Positions 5,817 through 6,767 of a DNA stretch of 6,767 nt are shown in pieces. The translations under genes were made by a program, and so were the position numbers. Each line of letters begins with the position of its first letter. Within the stretch, counting starts at the first letter, position 1. Below the pieces are notes generated by a model, which ran no database searches, was not told the origin of the DNA, and was given only the letters and a program-made list of their open reading frames with translations. Source of the stretch: an uncultured Collinsella sp. (GTDB lineage: Bacteria > Actinomycetota > Coriobacteriia > Coriobacteriales > Coriobacteriaceae); contig CABUSE010000073.1 of the NCBI GenBank assembly GCA_902494135.1, positions 1-6,767 on the forward strand. Reading direction: 5' to 3'.

Positions 5817-6545
5817 CTACTCGCAGAGCGAAAGGGCGGCCTCGTCGGCAACGACAACGCAGTTGGTGTGCAGTTGCAGGATCGAGGCAGGGCACTCGGG
5901 GGTAACCGGACCATAGCACATGTCATGCACGGCCTGTGCCTTGGCCTCGCCGTTGGCGACGACCAGGATCATGCGGGCATACATGATGGTCTGGGTACCC
6001 ATGGTGTAGGCCTGACGGGGCACGTCGTCGATGCTGTCGAACAGGCGGCTGTTGGCCTGAATGGTGCTCTCGGTGAGGTCGACGCAGTGCGTACCCTTGG
6101 AGAAGTGGTCATCGGGCTCGTTGAAGCCAATGTGACCGTTGTTACCGATGCCGAGCAGCTGCAGATCAGGGTAACCGGCAGCAGCGACGATCTCGTCGTA
6201 CTCAGAGCAGGCAGCGGCGGCGTCGGGATTGGAGCCATCGGGCACATGCGTGTTGTTCAGGTCGATGTTAATGTGATCGAAGAAGTTCTCACGCATAAAG
6301 TAGTGGTAGCTCTGGGGATCGTCGTGCGAAAGGCCACGATACTCGTCGAGGTTGTAGGTGCTGACCTCGGCAAAGTCGACGTCACCCTTCTCGTACCAAG
6401 CGGCGAGCTGCTTGTAGGCGCCAATCGGAGTGGAGCCGGTGGCAAGACCCAGCACGCAATCGGGCTTGAGGATAACCTGGGCCGAGATGATATTGGCGGC
6501 CTTGCGGCTCATATCCTCGTAGTCTTTAGCTTTAATGATCTTCAT
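5817..6545 (-). CDS. nagB: Glucosamine-6-phosphate deaminase
   Basis: The product is 242 residues, the length of the short Gram-positive NagB type rather than the 266-residue E. coli form. It converts glucosamine-6-phosphate to fructose-6-phosphate and ammonia in the cytosol, the step that feeds amino sugars from mucin, chitin or cell wall into glycolysis. Seen in order are the phosphate loop GLATGSTPIG at residues 33-42, the STYNLDEYRGL segment at 62-72 with catalytic D67, and the signature LGIGNNGHIGFNEP at 131-144 with H138 and E143. TMGTQTIMYA at 181-190 and the sugar-phosphate-site lysine K202 follow. The Asp found at the start of the E. coli catalytic triad is N136 here, which is usual in Gram-positive enzymes. 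The ATG at 6545 has AAAGGA 6 nt upstream. The frame stays open to 6710, but that extension has no family similarity. The gene appears monocistronic, with a terminator behind it. Confidence 0.96.
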   Translation of the reverse strand: MKIIKAKDYEDMSRKAANIISAQVILKPDCVLGLATGSTPIGAYKQLAAWYEKGDVDFAEVSTYNLDEYRGLSHDDPQSYHYFMRENFFDHINIDLNNTHVPDGSNPDAAAACSEYDEIVAAAGYPDLQLLGIGNNGHIGFNEPDDHFSKGTHCVDLTESTIQANSRLFDSIDDVPRQAYTMGTQTIMYARMILVVANGEAKAQAVHDMCYGPVTPECPASILQLHTNCVVVADEAALSLCE

Positions 6546-6551
6546 TACGCG

Positions 6552-6557
6552 TCCTTT
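6552..6557 (-). promoter_or_regulatory. Shine-Dalgarno AAAGGA of nagB
   Basis: TCCTTT on the plus strand reads AAAGGA on the minus strand, 6 nt before the ATG at 6545-6543. It settles the start against longer upstream readings. Confidence 0.8.
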
Positions 6558-6570
6558 CTCGTACAAGAGA

Positions 6571-6634
6571 GGCAAGGCTCCCCTTACAAGCACTTGCCCG
6601 CGGCCCGCGTCGGCCGCAACCAACGTGTGCGGCC
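6571..6634 (-). promoter_or_regulatory. Hairpins in the nagB leader region
   Basis: Two stems can form directly upstream of nagB. GGCCGCA 6612-6618 pairs with TGCGGCC 6628-6634 (7 bp, 9-nt loop). GGCAAG 6571-6576 pairs with CTTGCC 6593-6598 (6 bp, 16-nt loop), ending 13 nt before the Shine-Dalgarno. If transcription starts far upstream, these lie in a long 5' leader and could affect translation or message stability. There is no T-run, so they are not terminators, and they do not match a riboswitch I recognise. Confidence 0.35.
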
Positions 6635-6735
6635 ACCAGGGCGAGGTCGCGTAATGTATGTGTCTCGTGTCTAGCCGCGTCGAGGCCCCTGCCCGTCCAC
6701 GGTGACCCAAAGCTGTTTAGCTTCGGACGTTTCTC

Positions 6736-6764
6736 ATATTGCCACGGAGGGCGCCCTCTTTCAA
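6736..6764 (-). promoter_or_regulatory. Candidate nagB promoter with palindrome in the spacer
   Basis: On the minus strand TTGAAA (complement of 6759-6764, 5 of 6 to consensus) and CAATAT (complement of 6736-6741, 3 of 6) are 17 bp apart. The perfect 12-bp palindrome GAGGGCGCCCTC (6747-6758) fills the spacer next to the -35, a classical repressor-site position. It would give a leader of roughly 185 nt. The -10 is weak. The palindrome might instead be a hairpin belonging to a gene beyond the right edge. Confidence 0.3.
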
Positions 6765-6767
6765 GGG

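Noticed and set aside
6131..6142. Asp-to-Asn change in the NagB catalytic motif (N136) as a sign of inactivity
   Set aside because: Gram-positive NagB enzymes commonly have GxGxNGHIGFNEP here, and the catalytic D67, H138 and E143 are present.
5868..6674. A 268-codon plus-strand open frame antisense to nagB
   Set aside because: The minus strand encodes NagB with all its motifs; the plus frame is valine/glycine-rich shadow sequence.
6543..6710. N-terminally extended NagB starting at 6710
   Set aside because: The extra 55 residues have no family counterpart and lie in hairpin-forming leader DNA; ATG 6545 has its own Shine-Dalgarno.

Overview
The window is about 6.8 kb of GC-rich bacterial chromosome. 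The protein families, the mostly C/G-ending codons and the AGGAGGT-type ribosome binding sites suit a gut actinobacterium of class Coriobacteriia, most likely Collinsella or a close relative. That assignment rests on recognising protein sequences by eye, not on a database search.

Layout from left to right: the 3' part of a UPF0210/DUF711 ('PFL family') gene on the plus strand (1-633). Then a 319-bp gap with a perfect 32-bp inverted repeat (652-785), a stretch of smaller possible hairpins, and an intrinsic terminator (902-933) that ends only 6 nt before the next Shine-Dalgarno. Next is a plus-strand class I SAM-dependent methyltransferase (953-1840) and a plus-strand YhbY-type RNA-binding ribosome assembly protein (1999-2298), ended by a strong intrinsic terminator (2336-2370). 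The terminator's T-run overlaps the stop codon of a convergent, minus-strand 999-residue regulator (2369-5368). The regulator has an N-terminal STAND/MalT-like ATPase, a helical middle and a C-terminal SARP-type winged helix plus BTAD. A roughly 390-bp gap follows, with short repeats but no gene. Last is minus-strand nagB, glucosamine-6-phosphate deaminase (5817-6545), with its own terminator (5755-5784) and an upstream region of at least 222 bp that can form hairpins.

The genes look like independent units rather than one pathway. nagB is a catabolic enzyme for amino sugars, yhbY serves ribosome biogenesis, and the methyltransferase and UPF0210 protein have no known substrate here. nagB and the large regulator lie on the same strand but a terminator separates them, so shared control is only a possibility. 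I see no mobile-element genes, phage genes, CRISPR array or tRNA/rRNA. The items most worth a second look are the long perfect palindrome, the terminator abutting the methyltransferase start, the abrupt change in codon use inside the methyltransferase gene, and the unusual domain order of the big regulator.
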